NCBI GenBank assembly: GCA_017520425.1
Contig: JAFXFO010000031.1
Coordinates: 124,001-188,000, forward strand
Direction of reading: 5' to 3'
DNA from: Lachnospiraceae bacterium
GTDB lineage: Bacteria; Bacillota; Clostridia; Lachnospirales; Lachnospiraceae
DNA length: 64,000 bases
Below the pieces are notes generated by a model that was not told the DNA's origin, did no database searches, and saw only the letters and a program-made list of their open reading frames with translations. A program made the position numbers and the translations under genes. This document shows positions 43,937 to 53,561 of this stretch, piece by piece (positions within the stretch are counted from its first letter, which is position 1; each line of letters begins with the position of its first letter).

Positions 43937-45528
43937 TCTTTTTTCTTCTTAAGAAACTCTTTTAGTACATAAAGCCCCATTAATACCCATACTATACCCA
44001 GACTCCACAGCAAAATAACGGATTCCTTGGGCAATTTTCCAAGAATTCTTTTACCGTTACCATCTACCGTTATCTGGTCCAGATGCTTCGCCGACACCAT
44101 ATCGCTGTACAACTTCTCTATAAAAGCATCATCCACCACCTTTTTTCTGCGGATGGCCTTGGTGGTCTCCTCTATCATCTGACCGGCCGCATCACGTAAG
44201 GACGCCGAACCGTTAAACACCGGTGTCACAAAGGTATTATCCACATGGTCTAAAAGCAGCTGAGATGCCTGGATCTTGATATCATAGTACTTATTGTTAT
44301 CCTCTCCTCCACGGGACATATAATCCTGATACTCCGCACTTTCCTGTGCCTTGGAGGTCACCGGCACATAGCCTTCCGTACCCGCATAAGCGATTTGCAC
44401 CTCATTGGTCAAAAGATACTGAGTAAAGAGCCATGACGCCAACACTTCCTGGGGGTCCTCCTTATTAAACACACAGACGGAAGGTCCCTGAGAAATCATC
44501 TGCGGATGCTCCGGGTCGTATTGAGGAATAGGCTTCACCACAGTCTCAAACTCCACAAACTTATCCTCGCTTATATCGGACAACGGTGCATGACTTCCCA
44601 TCCAGGTGGCACCTGCCGTGGAATCAATGGCAAAGATACATTGTCCCGCATTCAGGAAGTTGGCCGGATAGCTGGATATCTTGAAGGTGGAGAAAGCTCC
44701 CTTTTCCACATGTCCTGCGATTTCATAGAGCAATTCCTTGGTGGTATCATTGAATATCAGGATCTCACCCTTCTCATTGGAATAGCCCGCTTCCTTCTGT
44801 CGAAGCAGCTGTATCATCATATTGTCGGTGGACTTATAAATAAAGGGAATCATTACCTTCTGGCCATTCACCAGATAAGTTCCTTCACTATCCTTGGCTG
44901 TGGCCGCATCCGCCACCTCCCACACAAAGTCCCAGGTCAACTCCTCCGGAATGGTATAGCCCAGCTTTTCCACCAGGGTCTTATTAATGTAACAGGCCTC
45001 TGTGGAACGCATATAAGGCAGCGCATAATAATGGCCCTCTAAGAAACACTCATTCAAAAACTGGGGGATTATCTCCTCCTTAGTGGGCGCATCAAAGGCC
45101 ACCTCACTACCACCCATTCCGTATTTCTTGTGCACCATCAGCTCGTCCAAATCCACCACACAATTCTGACCGCTAAGGTAAGTGGCAATATGGTCCGGAT
45201 ATGTAATACACACATTAGGTGTGGTATTGGTGGCAATATTGGTAATTACATCATTATAAATACGTCCATAATCCGTATAAAGTCGCAAATTTATCTTGAT
45301 ATTGGGATATATCTTTTGAAAATCCTCGATGGCTTTCTGATAAATATCTGTCTGCGCTTTATTGGTATCGTTTTTCGCCCAGAAGGTAATCTCATACTCT
45401 CTTTGGGTATCAAATTCCTCCGGTATTACATAGGCACTTTTCTCTACAGAGCCGTGACAGGCTGTACATAGGATAGTTGCCAGTCCGGCCACGAAAAGTG
45501 TCGAAAGCTTTTTTAATCTTCTCATCAT
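43933..45528 (-). CDS. Extracellular solute-binding protein with lipobox and C-terminal membrane anchor
   Basis: 531 residues. The N-terminal signal LATILCTACHGS gives a likely lipidated Cys. A family-1 (carbohydrate / glycerol-3-phosphate type) binding fold follows (YEITFWAKNDTNKAQTDIY; ALPYMRSTEACYINKTLVEKL; FAIDSTAGATWMGSHAPLS). Unusually, a second membrane helix lies at the C-terminus (about 505-525, LLWSLGIVWVLMGLYVL) followed by KKKKD. Last gene of the ATPase-permease-permease-binding protein operon; it overlaps the upstream permease by 4 nt. Sugar oligomer or glycerol-3-phosphate are candidate ligands; the latter would suit the teichoic-acid neighbours. Confidence 0.8.
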   Translation of the reverse strand: MMRRLKKLSTLFVAGLATILCTACHGSVEKSAYVIPEEFDTQREYEITFWAKNDTNKAQTDIYQKAIEDFQKIYPNIKINLRLYTDYGRIYNDVITNIATNTTPNVCITYPDHIATYLSGQNCVVDLDELMVHKKYGMGGSEVAFDAPTKEEIIPQFLNECFLEGHYYALPYMRSTEACYINKTLVEKLGYTIPEELTWDFVWEVADAATAKDSEGTYLVNGQKVMIPFIYKSTDNMMIQLLRQKEAGYSNEKGEILIFNDTTKELLYEIAGHVEKGAFSTFKISSYPANFLNAGQCIFAIDSTAGATWMGSHAPLSDISEDKFVEFETVVKPIPQYDPEHPQMISQGPSVCVFNKEDPQEVLASWLFTQYLLTNEVQIAYAGTEGYVPVTSKAQESAEYQDYMSRGGEDNNKYYDIKIQASQLLLDHVDNTFVTPVFNGSASLRDAAGQMIEETTKAIRRKKVVDDAFIEKLYSDMVSAKHLDQITVDGNGKRILGKLPKESVILLWSLGIVWVLMGLYVLKEFLKKKKD

Positions 45529-46400
45529 CCCTTGGTACCTCCTCTGGACACACCCTCCATAATCTTCTTGTGGAAGATTAAAAACAGTACTATAAGGGGT
45601 ATGGAAATCACCACCACTGCCGCCATCATGGCAGGGATATTTTCACGTCCGAAACCATTCTCACGAATCTCCTGGATACCGTTGGATACCAAGAAATAAG
45701 CCTGATCATCGGTAATGAGTCTGGGCCACACATAAGAATTCCAGCACTCAATCACCTTCAAAATGGTCACTGTTACAATGGTAGGCTTACAAATAGGAAT
45801 CATCACCTTCCACAGGTACTTAAAATCCGAGGTACCGTCCACCTTTGCCGCATAGTAAAGCTGGTCCGGAATCTGGGCAAAATTCTCCCGAAGCAGATAA
45901 ATATAGAACACACTGGTCACTGACGGCAATATCAGACCCATAAAGGTATTGCGCAGTTCCAGATTGGTAATGGTCACAAAATTGGTGATAATAACCAGTT
46001 CATTGGGAATCATCATGAGGGACAAAAACAGGGTAAATAACATGTCCTTCCCACGAAACTCCAGTCTGGCAAAAGCAAAGGCTGCCAATATGGTCACCAC
46101 CAACATGATTGCTGTGGTAGCCACCGTAAAAATTAGTGTATTCAACAGATATCCCGCCAAGGGTACTGTGGTAAAAGCGTCCACATAATTCTCAAAGGTG
46201 GGCGACAGAGTGAAAAACTTGGGTATATACTCGGAACTGTACGCACTGTAGCTTTTCACCGAAGACAGTACCATCCAGTAAAAGGGAAACAGTACCACAA
46301 GCCCCCAAACGGTAAGCAGGGTATAAATCACCACATTTCTGGCACGCTGACGGTTCTTGGCGGACTTTTCTATTTTTTCATAAAGATTTTGGTTACTCAT
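45525..46400 (-). CDS. Carbohydrate-type ABC transporter permease (UgpE/MalG-like)
   Basis: 291 residues, six membrane helices, and the MalG-type EAA loop YYAAKVDGTSDFKYLWKVMIPICKP around residue 190. It forms the permease pair with the preceding gene. Confidence 0.9.
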   Translation of the reverse strand: MSNQNLYEKIEKSAKNRQRARNVVIYTLLTVWGLVVLFPFYWMVLSSVKSYSAYSSEYIPKFFTLSPTFENYVDAFTTVPLAGYLLNTLIFTVATTAIMLVVTILAAFAFARLEFRGKDMLFTLFLSLMMIPNELVIITNFVTITNLELRNTFMGLILPSVTSVFYIYLLRENFAQIPDQLYYAAKVDGTSDFKYLWKVMIPICKPTIVTVTILKVIECWNSYVWPRLITDDQAYFLVSNGIQEIRENGFGRENIPAMMAAVVVISIPLIVLFLIFHKKIMEGVSRGGTKG

Positions 46401-46417
46401 TCCTCCAGTCCCCTTTC

Positions 46418-47314
46418 TTATGCGTAATGTACATGCTTTTTACTTACCAGCAGATTGATACAGGTAATGGTCAGCACGATGGTAAACAGGATGATTGCCG
46501 CTGCAGACGCATAGGACGGATAACCGCCGCTGTTACCGTACAGCATATCATAAATATAGCCTACAATGGTATTCATCTGTGCTGCATTTAAATCCGTACC
46601 GAACAATGCCACTGCATCACTATAAGCCTTAAAAGCACCAATAAATCCGGTGATAATCAGATAAAACAGGGTGGGTGAAATCATTGGAATAGTAATCCTT
46701 GTAAAGATACGGAAACGGCTGGTTCCGTCCACCTTAGCTGCATTGTAATACTGCTCGTTCACGCTGGCCAAAGCACTGGTCAGTATGAGAATCTTAAAGG
46801 GTAGTACTACCCATACCGTATAAAAGCACAGCACAAACATCTTAGCCCAGTAGGGTCCACCGATGAAATCCACCGCTTCCCCACCGAAAAACTGAATCAC
46901 CAGATTCACCAAACCATCCGAGTAGGGGGTCTGCTTAAACAAAATCATAAACACCAGCCCCACTGCCAGAGTATTGGTTACATAGGGCAGAAAATAAATG
47001 GTCTGGAACAAATCCCTAAGCTTCTGAATGGAGCTTAAGCCCACAGAAATAAGCAGTGCCAGTCCGGTAGAAATGGGCACCGTAAAAATAACCAATATAA
47101 AGGTATTCTTAATGGCCTGTAAAAAATACGGGTCATGCAGTACATAGGAATAATTGTAGCTTCCTACACCAAAGGAAGTCTGGGATGCAGAATTATAGCC
47201 TTCCTCAAAGGAATAAATCAGTACATCGATCAGAGGATATACCATAAACACACCCAGAAACAGTATGGCCGGCAATAGGTAGAGCCAGGCCTTTGCATCT
47301 TTTTTATCCATCAT
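46418..47314 (-). CDS. Carbohydrate-type ABC transporter permease (UgpA/MalF-like)
   Basis: 298 residues, six membrane helices, EAA loop YYNAAKVDGTSRFRIFTRITIP at about 190-212, and the MalF-type start (LYLLPAILFLGVFMVYPLIDV). It lies between the ATPase gene (12 nt upstream) and the second permease (17 nt downstream). Confidence 0.9.
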   Translation of the reverse strand: MMDKKDAKAWLYLLPAILFLGVFMVYPLIDVLIYSFEEGYNSASQTSFGVGSYNYSYVLHDPYFLQAIKNTFILVIFTVPISTGLALLISVGLSSIQKLRDLFQTIYFLPYVTNTLAVGLVFMILFKQTPYSDGLVNLVIQFFGGEAVDFIGGPYWAKMFVLCFYTVWVVLPFKILILTSALASVNEQYYNAAKVDGTSRFRIFTRITIPMISPTLFYLIITGFIGAFKAYSDAVALFGTDLNAAQMNTIVGYIYDMLYGNSGGYPSYASAAAIILFTIVLTITCINLLVSKKHVHYA

Positions 47315-47326
47315 TGCTCTCCTATC

Positions 47327-48424
47327 TTAAAACCGAATTCGTTCTTCTGTTACTTTATCAAAAATATGTACCTTCTTGGGTTTCAATGTGAATCGCACCA
47401 TTTCTGTGCCTACTTCTGCCATATTCTCAGAACTGATAATGGAGCGAATTTCCACATTTTCACACAGGTCATGCTTGGATACCACTGTAATGTCGCGGCC
47501 CATAACCTCCACTTCATCCAGCTTGCATACCAAAGGACCATTCTCATCCAACACAAAGCCTTCAGGGCGAATACCTATATACACTTGCCGGTCTTCCACG
47601 CCTTTCACATCCAGCACTGCCGCATCGCCGATGTACAGCCTCTCCGCCTTTACACAGCCCTGAAATACATTGATGGGCGGAGTACCTAAAAACTTCGCAA
47701 CGAAGAGGTTCTTGGGGTCATCATACACCTCCTGGGGCTTTCCGGTCTGATGAATCACACCATCCTTCATCACAATAATCATATCCGAAATACTCATGGC
47801 CTCCTCCTGGTCATGAGTTACAAAAATCGTAGTAATCTTAGTTTCTCTCTGGATTCGTCTGATTTCCTCCCTGGTCTGCAAACGTAAGCGGGCATCCAAA
47901 TTGGACAAAGGCTCGTCCATCAGTAATATCTTGGGCATCTTCACCAAAGCTCTGGCGATAGCCACACGCTGCTGCTGACCACCGGAAAGCTCACTTGGCT
48001 TTCTCTCCATCAACTCGTCTATCTGCACCAATTTAGCCACTTCCAGCGCCTTCTCACACATAGCTTCCTTGGTCATCTTCTCTTCTCCCTTCAGATTCTG
48101 TAAAGGGAAAATAATATTCTGAAGCACCGTCAAGTGAGGATACAGGGCATAATTCTGAAACACCATACCCACCCCTCTGTTCTCCGCCGGCAGATTGGTC
48201 ACTTCATCCTCTCCGAAGAAAATCTTGCCCCTGGTAGGCTTCTGCAAGCCGCAAAGCAGATTCAAAGCGGTACTCTTTCCGCAACCGGAGGGACCCAGCA
48301 AACCAATCAGCTTACCATCCGGTATCTCTATGGTAAAATCATTCACCGCAATCACATCCTCTTTGGACTTCTTATTACGGCTGGGAAATATTTTCGTTAA
48401 GTTCTCTAATACGACTTTCATCAT
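47327..48424 (-). CDS. Carbohydrate-type ABC transporter ATPase (UgpC/MsmK-like)
   Basis: 365 residues. Walker A GPSGCGKST, signature LSGGQQQRVAIARAL, Walker B ILLMDEPLSNLDARLR, switch His FVTHDQEEAM, then a C-terminal MalK-type TOBE/OB regulatory region (about 240-360, YIGIRPEGFVL). It energises the two permeases. Such ATPases can serve several sugar importers. First gene of the operon, with a good promoter upstream. Confidence 0.93.
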   Translation of the reverse strand: MMKVVLENLTKIFPSRNKKSKEDVIAVNDFTIEIPDGKLIGLLGPSGCGKSTALNLLCGLQKPTRGKIFFGEDEVTNLPAENRGVGMVFQNYALYPHLTVLQNIIFPLQNLKGEEKMTKEAMCEKALEVAKLVQIDELMERKPSELSGGQQQRVAIARALVKMPKILLMDEPLSNLDARLRLQTREEIRRIQRETKITTIFVTHDQEEAMSISDMIIVMKDGVIHQTGKPQEVYDDPKNLFVAKFLGTPPINVFQGCVKAERLYIGDAAVLDVKGVEDRQVYIGIRPEGFVLDENGPLVCKLDEVEVMGRDITVVSKHDLCENVEIRSIISSENMAEVGTEMVRFTLKPKKVHIFDKVTEERIRF

Positions 48425-48456
48425 TTGCTCCTTTCGTATATCACTTTTCCGTAATC

Positions 48457-48485
48457 ATTATATTCTTACCCTTGCTTTTTTTCAA
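48457..48485 (-). promoter_or_regulatory. Predicted promoter of the ABC importer operon
   Basis: Minus strand: -35 TTGAAA (48480-48485), 17-bp spacer, -10 TATAAT (48457-48462), 32 bp before the ATPase start. Confidence 0.75.
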
Positions 48486-48526
48486 GGTTATTTCACAAGT
48501 TCTCATGTAATTTCCCTTCACATCAA

Positions 48527-48562
48527 AACAGCACCTGATTTCTTTCGAAACCAAGTGCTGTT
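48527..48562 (-). terminator. Hairpin after the PqqD-like gene
   Basis: 8-bp outer stem AACAGCAC / GTGCTGTT with a partly paired interior (TTTC/GAAA), 9 nt after the stop codon. On the minus strand it is followed by TTGATG, so it is a modest terminator. Confidence 0.6.
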
Positions 48563-48571
48563 ACTATTATC

Positions 48572-48922
48572 TTATTTTTTCCACTCTACAAAAGAGTAGC
48601 TGTCCAATATCTGAAAAAACTTGGCAAGTCTTTCATACAAAGGCTCTGCTTCTTCTCCGAAATGCTCCTTTACCGGCACACCAAGGGCTGTTATATCCTT
48701 ATCTCCATCCAGCAGGGGCCATATAAAACTCCCCATTTTGTCCAAATGTACATAGGATACTTTGGGTTTCTTAAAAAGCTTCTGAGCCACTCTGTTAAAG
48801 ATTCCTGTATTTTCAATTTCCAGTGTTACCAAGCCTTCCTCATCCGTGGACCATTTGATTCGCTCCGGCCGCATGGGAATTCGTTCCAGATAATTTTCAG
48901 ATTGTTTCTTTGTCTTCTTCAT
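48572..48922 (-). CDS. PqqD-family small protein
   Basis: 116 residues. A basic N-terminus is followed by a PqqD/RRE-like winged fold (LVTLEIENTGIFNRVAQKL; VHLDKMGSFIWPLLDGDKDI; EPLYERLAKFFQILDSYSFVEW), with the usual D-x-(x)-G-x-x-I-W motif. In RiPP pathways such domains bind the leader peptide. Here there is no radical SAM maturase or precursor peptide next to it; it follows the OPT oligopeptide transporter gene by 6 nt. A peptide-handling accessory role to the transporter is inferred. Confidence 0.7.
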   Translation of the reverse strand: MKKTKKQSENYLERIPMRPERIKWSTDEEGLVTLEIENTGIFNRVAQKLFKKPKVSYVHLDKMGSFIWPLLDGDKDITALGVPVKEHFGEEAEPLYERLAKFFQILDSYSFVEWKK

Positions 48923-48928
48923 AGATGA

Positions 48929-50833
48929 TTACTTTCTCTTTTTCCAAATGGAAAACTTAAGCAATGATACAATAATCAGTGCAAATAGTACCAAGCTACC
49001 GATATTGCTTACTGCAGCAGGCATATTCAGGACCTTAGACAGATCAATCACCTGATCCAGACCAAAGATTGCAAATAATGCTAACAGGATACCTACCAGA
49101 CCTTCACCTGCAATCATGCCGGAACAGAATAGAATACCATCACTGGTAATCTGCTTCTTCTCTTCCTCGTTCTTCTTCATCTTATCAAATGCCAAACGTA
49201 CCAGACCACCCACCATAATACAAGCGTTCAGCTGTACCGGCAGATATACACCGATAGCAAAAGGAAGTACCGGAATACCTAAAATCTCAACTACAATTGC
49301 AATAAATACACCGATGAATACCAGACCCCAAGGCAGGTTATTTTCCATAACACCTTCGATAATCATCTTCATCAGAGTTGCCTGAGGTGCTCCCAGTTCC
49401 TTAGAACCAAAGCCCCAAGCGGAATCCAACAGATATAAAGTAGCACCGATAGCAAGTGCAGATGCAATAACACCTACGATTTCACCAATCTGCTGCTTCT
49501 TAGGTGTAGACCCCAATAAATAACCGGTCTTTAAATCCTGTGAAGTATCACCGGAAATCGCTGCAACGATACAAATAATAGAACCGATGGCAATGGCCCC
49601 CTGCATACCAGGAGCACCGGTATCACCGGTCAGCTTCAGAATCACAGTAGCAATCAATAGTGTGGCAATGGCCATACCGGATACCGGGTTGTTACTACTT
49701 CCTACCAAACCAACCATACGGGAGGATACGGTAGCAAAGAAGAATCCAAAGACAACTACGATAATCGCACCTACTAAAGATACGGGGATCGCAGGTACCA
49801 ACCATACCAAAAGAGTAAGCACTGCAATAGCGCCTAATACAATTCCCATAGGCATATCCTTAGCTGTACGGGAGGTATCAACCGTGCCGGAACCCTTCAT
49901 ACTCTTCAATGCATCCGCAAAGGTACGTACAATCAAAGGCAGTGACTTAATCAAACTAATGATACCGCCTGCTGCTAATGCACCTGCACCGATGTAACGG
50001 ATGTAGGAACCCCAAATACCGGATGCACCGTCTGCTGCAAAAATCTCCCCAATGGTTACGGTACCGGGATACAAAACAAGCTGCTCACCGAACAATACGA
50101 TGATAGGAATCAATACCATCCAGCTAAGCAAACCGCCGGCAAACATATAAGAGGAAATACGGGGACCACAGATATAACCTACACTCATTACCGCAGGATA
50201 TATCTGAGTACCGATTTCGCCGTTGAAATTCTTTACTCTCAAAGAAACTTCACTGGGAACCACCTTTAAACCATCAATAACAAACTTGAAAAATGCTGCA
50301 AAGCCCATACCTGCAAATACGGTAGTTGCATTAGCACCACCCTCTTCACCTGCCAAAAGTACCTCTGCACAAGCAGTTCCTTCCGGATAAGGCAGGATAC
50401 CATGTTCCTTTACAATCAATGCATTTCTCAAAGGCACCATAAAGAATACACCAAGCAGACCGCCCAATAAAGCAATCAATGTAATCTCTACAACACTTGG
50501 CTTGTCCATCTTGCCTTCAGCAGCCCACAAAAACAATGCGGGTAATGTAAAAATCGCACCTGCCGCCAAAGATTCACCTGCGGAACCTACGGTCTGTACA
50601 ATATTACTTTCCAAAATGGAATTCTTTCGCATAATCACGCGAATCACACCCATTGCAATAACTGCAGCCGGAATGGATGCGGAAACAGTCATACCTACTC
50701 TCAGTCCCAAGTAAGCATTGGCTGCACCAAATACTACCGCCAAAATAATACCCATAAAGATAGATGTAAATGTAATCTCAGGGGTGATCTTATCCGCGGG
50801 AATATAAGGCTTAAATTCTTTCTTCTCGTTCAT
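48929..50833 (-). CDS. OPT-family oligopeptide transporter
   Basis: 634 residues with about fifteen membrane helices and the OPT signatures TFTSIFMGIILAVVFGAANAYLGLRVGMT near the start, LPYPEGTACAEVL, and SGDTSQDLKTGYLLG. Family members are proton-coupled importers of oligopeptides or metal-peptide chelates. It is of normal prokaryotic OPT length and has its own promoter; it forms an operon with the PqqD-like gene. Confidence 0.92.
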   Translation of the reverse strand: MNEKKEFKPYIPADKITPEITFTSIFMGIILAVVFGAANAYLGLRVGMTVSASIPAAVIAMGVIRVIMRKNSILESNIVQTVGSAGESLAAGAIFTLPALFLWAAEGKMDKPSVVEITLIALLGGLLGVFFMVPLRNALIVKEHGILPYPEGTACAEVLLAGEEGGANATTVFAGMGFAAFFKFVIDGLKVVPSEVSLRVKNFNGEIGTQIYPAVMSVGYICGPRISSYMFAGGLLSWMVLIPIIVLFGEQLVLYPGTVTIGEIFAADGASGIWGSYIRYIGAGALAAGGIISLIKSLPLIVRTFADALKSMKGSGTVDTSRTAKDMPMGIVLGAIAVLTLLVWLVPAIPVSLVGAIIVVVFGFFFATVSSRMVGLVGSSNNPVSGMAIATLLIATVILKLTGDTGAPGMQGAIAIGSIICIVAAISGDTSQDLKTGYLLGSTPKKQQIGEIVGVIASALAIGATLYLLDSAWGFGSKELGAPQATLMKMIIEGVMENNLPWGLVFIGVFIAIVVEILGIPVLPFAIGVYLPVQLNACIMVGGLVRLAFDKMKKNEEEKKQITSDGILFCSGMIAGEGLVGILLALFAIFGLDQVIDLSKVLNMPAAVSNIGSLVLFALIIVSLLKFSIWKKRK

Positions 50834-50868
50834 AAACCTTCTCCTTAGATTATATATTCATACCCACT

Positions 50869-50897
50869 ATTCTACCCAAAAATACGTTTTCTTGCAA
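50869..50897 (-). promoter_or_regulatory. Predicted promoter of the OPT/PqqD-like operon
   Basis: Minus strand: -35 TTGCAA (50892-50897), 17-bp spacer, -10 TAGAAT (50869-50874). Confidence 0.65.
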
Positions 50898-50923
50898 GCC
50901 TTTTCCACAGTTTCTTAAAATTT

Positions 50924-50941
50924 GGCAAAGAAATCTTTGCC
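50924..50941 (-). terminator. Short terminator after the alpha/beta hydrolase
   Basis: Inverted repeat GGCAAAGA / TCTTTGCC followed on the minus strand by AAATTTT. It lies between the hydrolase stop and the OPT promoter. Confidence 0.55.
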
Positions 50942-50978
50942 GGCATGTTTTGGCGTCAACACATATATCGTTTTCCCA

Positions 50979-51851
50979 CTATTCCATTACCTCTTTAAAA
51001 AACGCCACCATTTCCCCATTGGCCTCTTTACCGAATTCATTTCTCATGTCCACATGGAATACATGGTAGGTCCGTTCATTGCCATAAATCTTATACTCAC
51101 TCCTTACGCCCTTGCTTCTTAAAAGTTCGGCCATGGGCTGACACTCTTCCTTCAGGTAATCTCCGGTAGCACTGAACAAATATGCCGGCGGATAATCTGC
51201 GGTTATATAGTCCAAAACATTCAATTTTTCACCATATTTCCGGATATCCTTGCCCATATAATCTCTCATCACACCCTTACCGGCGGCTTCCATTGCCCTT
51301 TTCTTAAGGTCATAGGTACCACAGCAAAGGCCCAGTGCCTTCAAAGTGAATTTGGGCACTTCCATCTCCATGACGGAAGCATATTCCTTATTGGAATACA
51401 GGGCTCCATACTGGGAAGCAATCTGCGCCCCCGCGGAGTCCCCCACCAGAAATACCTTCTGCATGTCCACCGGATACTCCTTCAGATGTTCTAAAAGCCA
51501 GCCTATGACAGCATTTAAATCTACCAAGGGTGCAGGGAACTTATATTTGGGTGCAAGCCTGTAATTAAAATTAACCACTGAAAAGCCCATCTGTGCCAGA
51601 CTGGCAGCATAGAACTGATAAACTTCCTTGCTGCCATACACATAGCCGCCACCATGTACACTGATAATAACCGGAAGACGCTCTCCCGCTTCTTTCTTCG
51701 GCCAGCAGATATCAAGAGTATGATATTTCTTATTCTCGCCATACCGTATATCCCTTACATATTCAATATCCTTTGGTATTTCCAAACCTTCATCCCGCTT
51801 CTTATCAGCCTTGGTACACATTTTGCAGAAATAATAAGCCGCAAGTGACAT
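50979..51851 (-). CDS. Alpha/beta hydrolase, hormone-sensitive-lipase type esterase
   Basis: 290 residues. Oxyanion motif HGGGYVYG, nucleophile elbow GDSAGAQIA, and the C-terminal Asp/His region (SATGDYLKEEC; YHVFHVDMRNEF) give a complete Ser-Asp-His triad. The family hydrolyses short-chain esters. No signal peptide, so cytoplasmic. It starts 20 nt after the MutS-like gene stop and shares its transcript; the link between the two functions is not obvious. Confidence 0.88.
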   Translation of the reverse strand: MSLAAYYFCKMCTKADKKRDEGLEIPKDIEYVRDIRYGENKKYHTLDICWPKKEAGERLPVIISVHGGGYVYGSKEVYQFYAASLAQMGFSVVNFNYRLAPKYKFPAPLVDLNAVIGWLLEHLKEYPVDMQKVFLVGDSAGAQIASQYGALYSNKEYASVMEMEVPKFTLKALGLCCGTYDLKKRAMEAAGKGVMRDYMGKDIRKYGEKLNVLDYITADYPPAYLFSATGDYLKEECQPMAELLRSKGVRSEYKIYGNERTYHVFHVDMRNEFGKEANGEMVAFFKEVME

Positions 51852-51871
51852 GATGTGCCTCCTTAAGTATA

Positions 51872-53455
51872 CTATCTTTTCCTGTTTTGTATCATTTGTT
51901 CATAAGTAATCTCATACTTCAATGCAATATTCTTTGCGTAAGATTTTAGCTCAGGCTTACTTCTTTTCAGTCGGAAGGTATTCACATTGTCTTTGATCTC
52001 CATGACGATACTGATAACATCACTCTCGCCTTCCCACTCATTCATCTCGTCTATGACCAATGCCAGCTCGTGAATATGGGTATTAAAAATCACTGCCGTT
52101 CCCAGTTCCTTTAATACTCGAAGCAAATCCATGGATAAGTACAATCCGTCCGCCGCACTGGTGGTGGAATAGGTCTCATTAAAAAGAATCAGGGTTCTGT
52201 TATCCGCTTTCGTCACCATATCCCGTATACGTACCGCTTCTTCTCCCAAACGCCCGTAATTGATGGTCAAATTCTCATCTATGGGAAAATGCGTCAACAC
52301 ATTGGTAAAGGGGCATCCCACACAGCCGGAGGCTGTTACAAAGGAACCTATGGCAGCCATCACGGATATAATACCCAAGGCTTGTTCAATTATGGTTTTT
52401 CCCCCACGGTTAGGCCCTGTTAAAATATATAAATTTTCCTTGGGAGTAAATCTAAAATCATTCTTTACAATATTCTTTTCCTTGGCAAAGAATAATCTGA
52501 CATTGTACAAATCTTTGATTTCAAAGTCCCCTGTTCTTTCTGTTAGTTCAGGCATGCAAATCTCATACCCTTCCCGTCTAAGCCTCTGTCCGAATTTTGC
52601 CATCGCCAAATAAAAGGTAAGTCCTTCATACATTTCCGTAACAGGCACCTCATCCATTTTAACATATTTCAACATAATTTGGCGAATTTTTGTAAAATGC
52701 TTTTTCAAATGTTTTTCAATGTGAGGAGTCATAGTTGCCAAAAGCGGGTCAATCACCCGCGTATTCACCATAGGACCACCCGGTGAATTGGTGGCAGCTC
52801 CTGTATTTATTACATTATGCATGGAAGCCGCAAACTCCGCCAATTTGTATTTTGAGCGTAAGCGATGGGGAACGAATTCGATAGCGGTAACCTGTTCGAT
52901 ATTCAGATCCGGGGTAAAGTTTACTGCCACCATAGCTCCTCGCACATTGGACAACTCTTCCAACATAATCTGAATGTCTTCTTTTACCTGTGTGAAATGT
53001 TCGTCCAGGACGATTTTCTCCATTTGTTCCAAAACTCTCTTTAAGCCAACAGATGCCGGCTTATGCTTCTTCAGACAATTCACCATATTTTCCGCCACAT
53101 TCACATACACGGAAAGCTCTCTTAGCTTTTCCAAAAGAACATATAAAGACTGGTCCTGATTCATCGCTGCATGCTTCATATCTGCATACTCTTTTAAAGC
53201 CTTTATTTGTTCCAGGACTTCCGCCAATTCATCAACAAGAACCTCATTCTCCATAAAATCCTTCAATATGGCCTGCCTGTATCTGATATCTTCCAAATCT
53301 GTAGGAATCTTAGTAAATATCCCACGTATAATTTTCTTTTCACTATTACCTCGGGCAATGCACTCCACAATCTCATCCAGTGCCAAATCTTTCACTGTTT
53401 CCAAATTTAATTCTACTACACTTTTGGTCGAATTTTTATCAAATAGGATATCCAT
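51872..53455 (-). CDS. MutS-like ATPase (non-mismatch-repair MutS family)
   Basis: 527 residues. It has a MutS core/lever helical region (about 60-330) and the MutS ATPase with Walker A ILTGPNRGGKT, a Walker B-type LILFNETYSTTSAADGLYL and the switch FNTHIHEL. It lacks the N-terminal mismatch-recognition domain and, unlike MutS2, has no Smr nuclease tail. Walker B has Asn-Glu (FNE) rather than Asp-Glu. The role is unknown; such short MutS relatives are common in Clostridia and need not act in repair. Confidence 0.82.
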   Translation of the reverse strand: MDILFDKNSTKSVVELNLETVKDLALDEIVECIARGNSEKKIIRGIFTKIPTDLEDIRYRQAILKDFMENEVLVDELAEVLEQIKALKEYADMKHAAMNQDQSLYVLLEKLRELSVYVNVAENMVNCLKKHKPASVGLKRVLEQMEKIVLDEHFTQVKEDIQIMLEELSNVRGAMVAVNFTPDLNIEQVTAIEFVPHRLRSKYKLAEFAASMHNVINTGAATNSPGGPMVNTRVIDPLLATMTPHIEKHLKKHFTKIRQIMLKYVKMDEVPVTEMYEGLTFYLAMAKFGQRLRREGYEICMPELTERTGDFEIKDLYNVRLFFAKEKNIVKNDFRFTPKENLYILTGPNRGGKTIIEQALGIISVMAAIGSFVTASGCVGCPFTNVLTHFPIDENLTINYGRLGEEAVRIRDMVTKADNRTLILFNETYSTTSAADGLYLSMDLLRVLKELGTAVIFNTHIHELALVIDEMNEWEGESDVISIVMEIKDNVNTFRLKRSKPELKSYAKNIALKYEITYEQMIQNRKR

Positions 53456-53532
53456 CTAAACTTACCTCTTTCATTTTTCATCATCGAGCAGTACACATAC
53501 TCTTTTCATCATATCTGCTTCTTTTGCAAACT

Positions 53533-53561
53533 TATATCACTTTTTTTAGTTTTGTGATATA
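53533..53561. promoter_or_regulatory. Palindromic operator candidate between mutS-like and araC-type genes
   Basis: Inverted repeat TATATCAC-N13-GTGATATA. The right arm overlaps a perfect plus-strand -10 TATAAT (53558-53563) whose -35 is poor. This arrangement suggests a regulated promoter for the AraC-type gene, possibly autoregulation. Confidence 0.5.
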
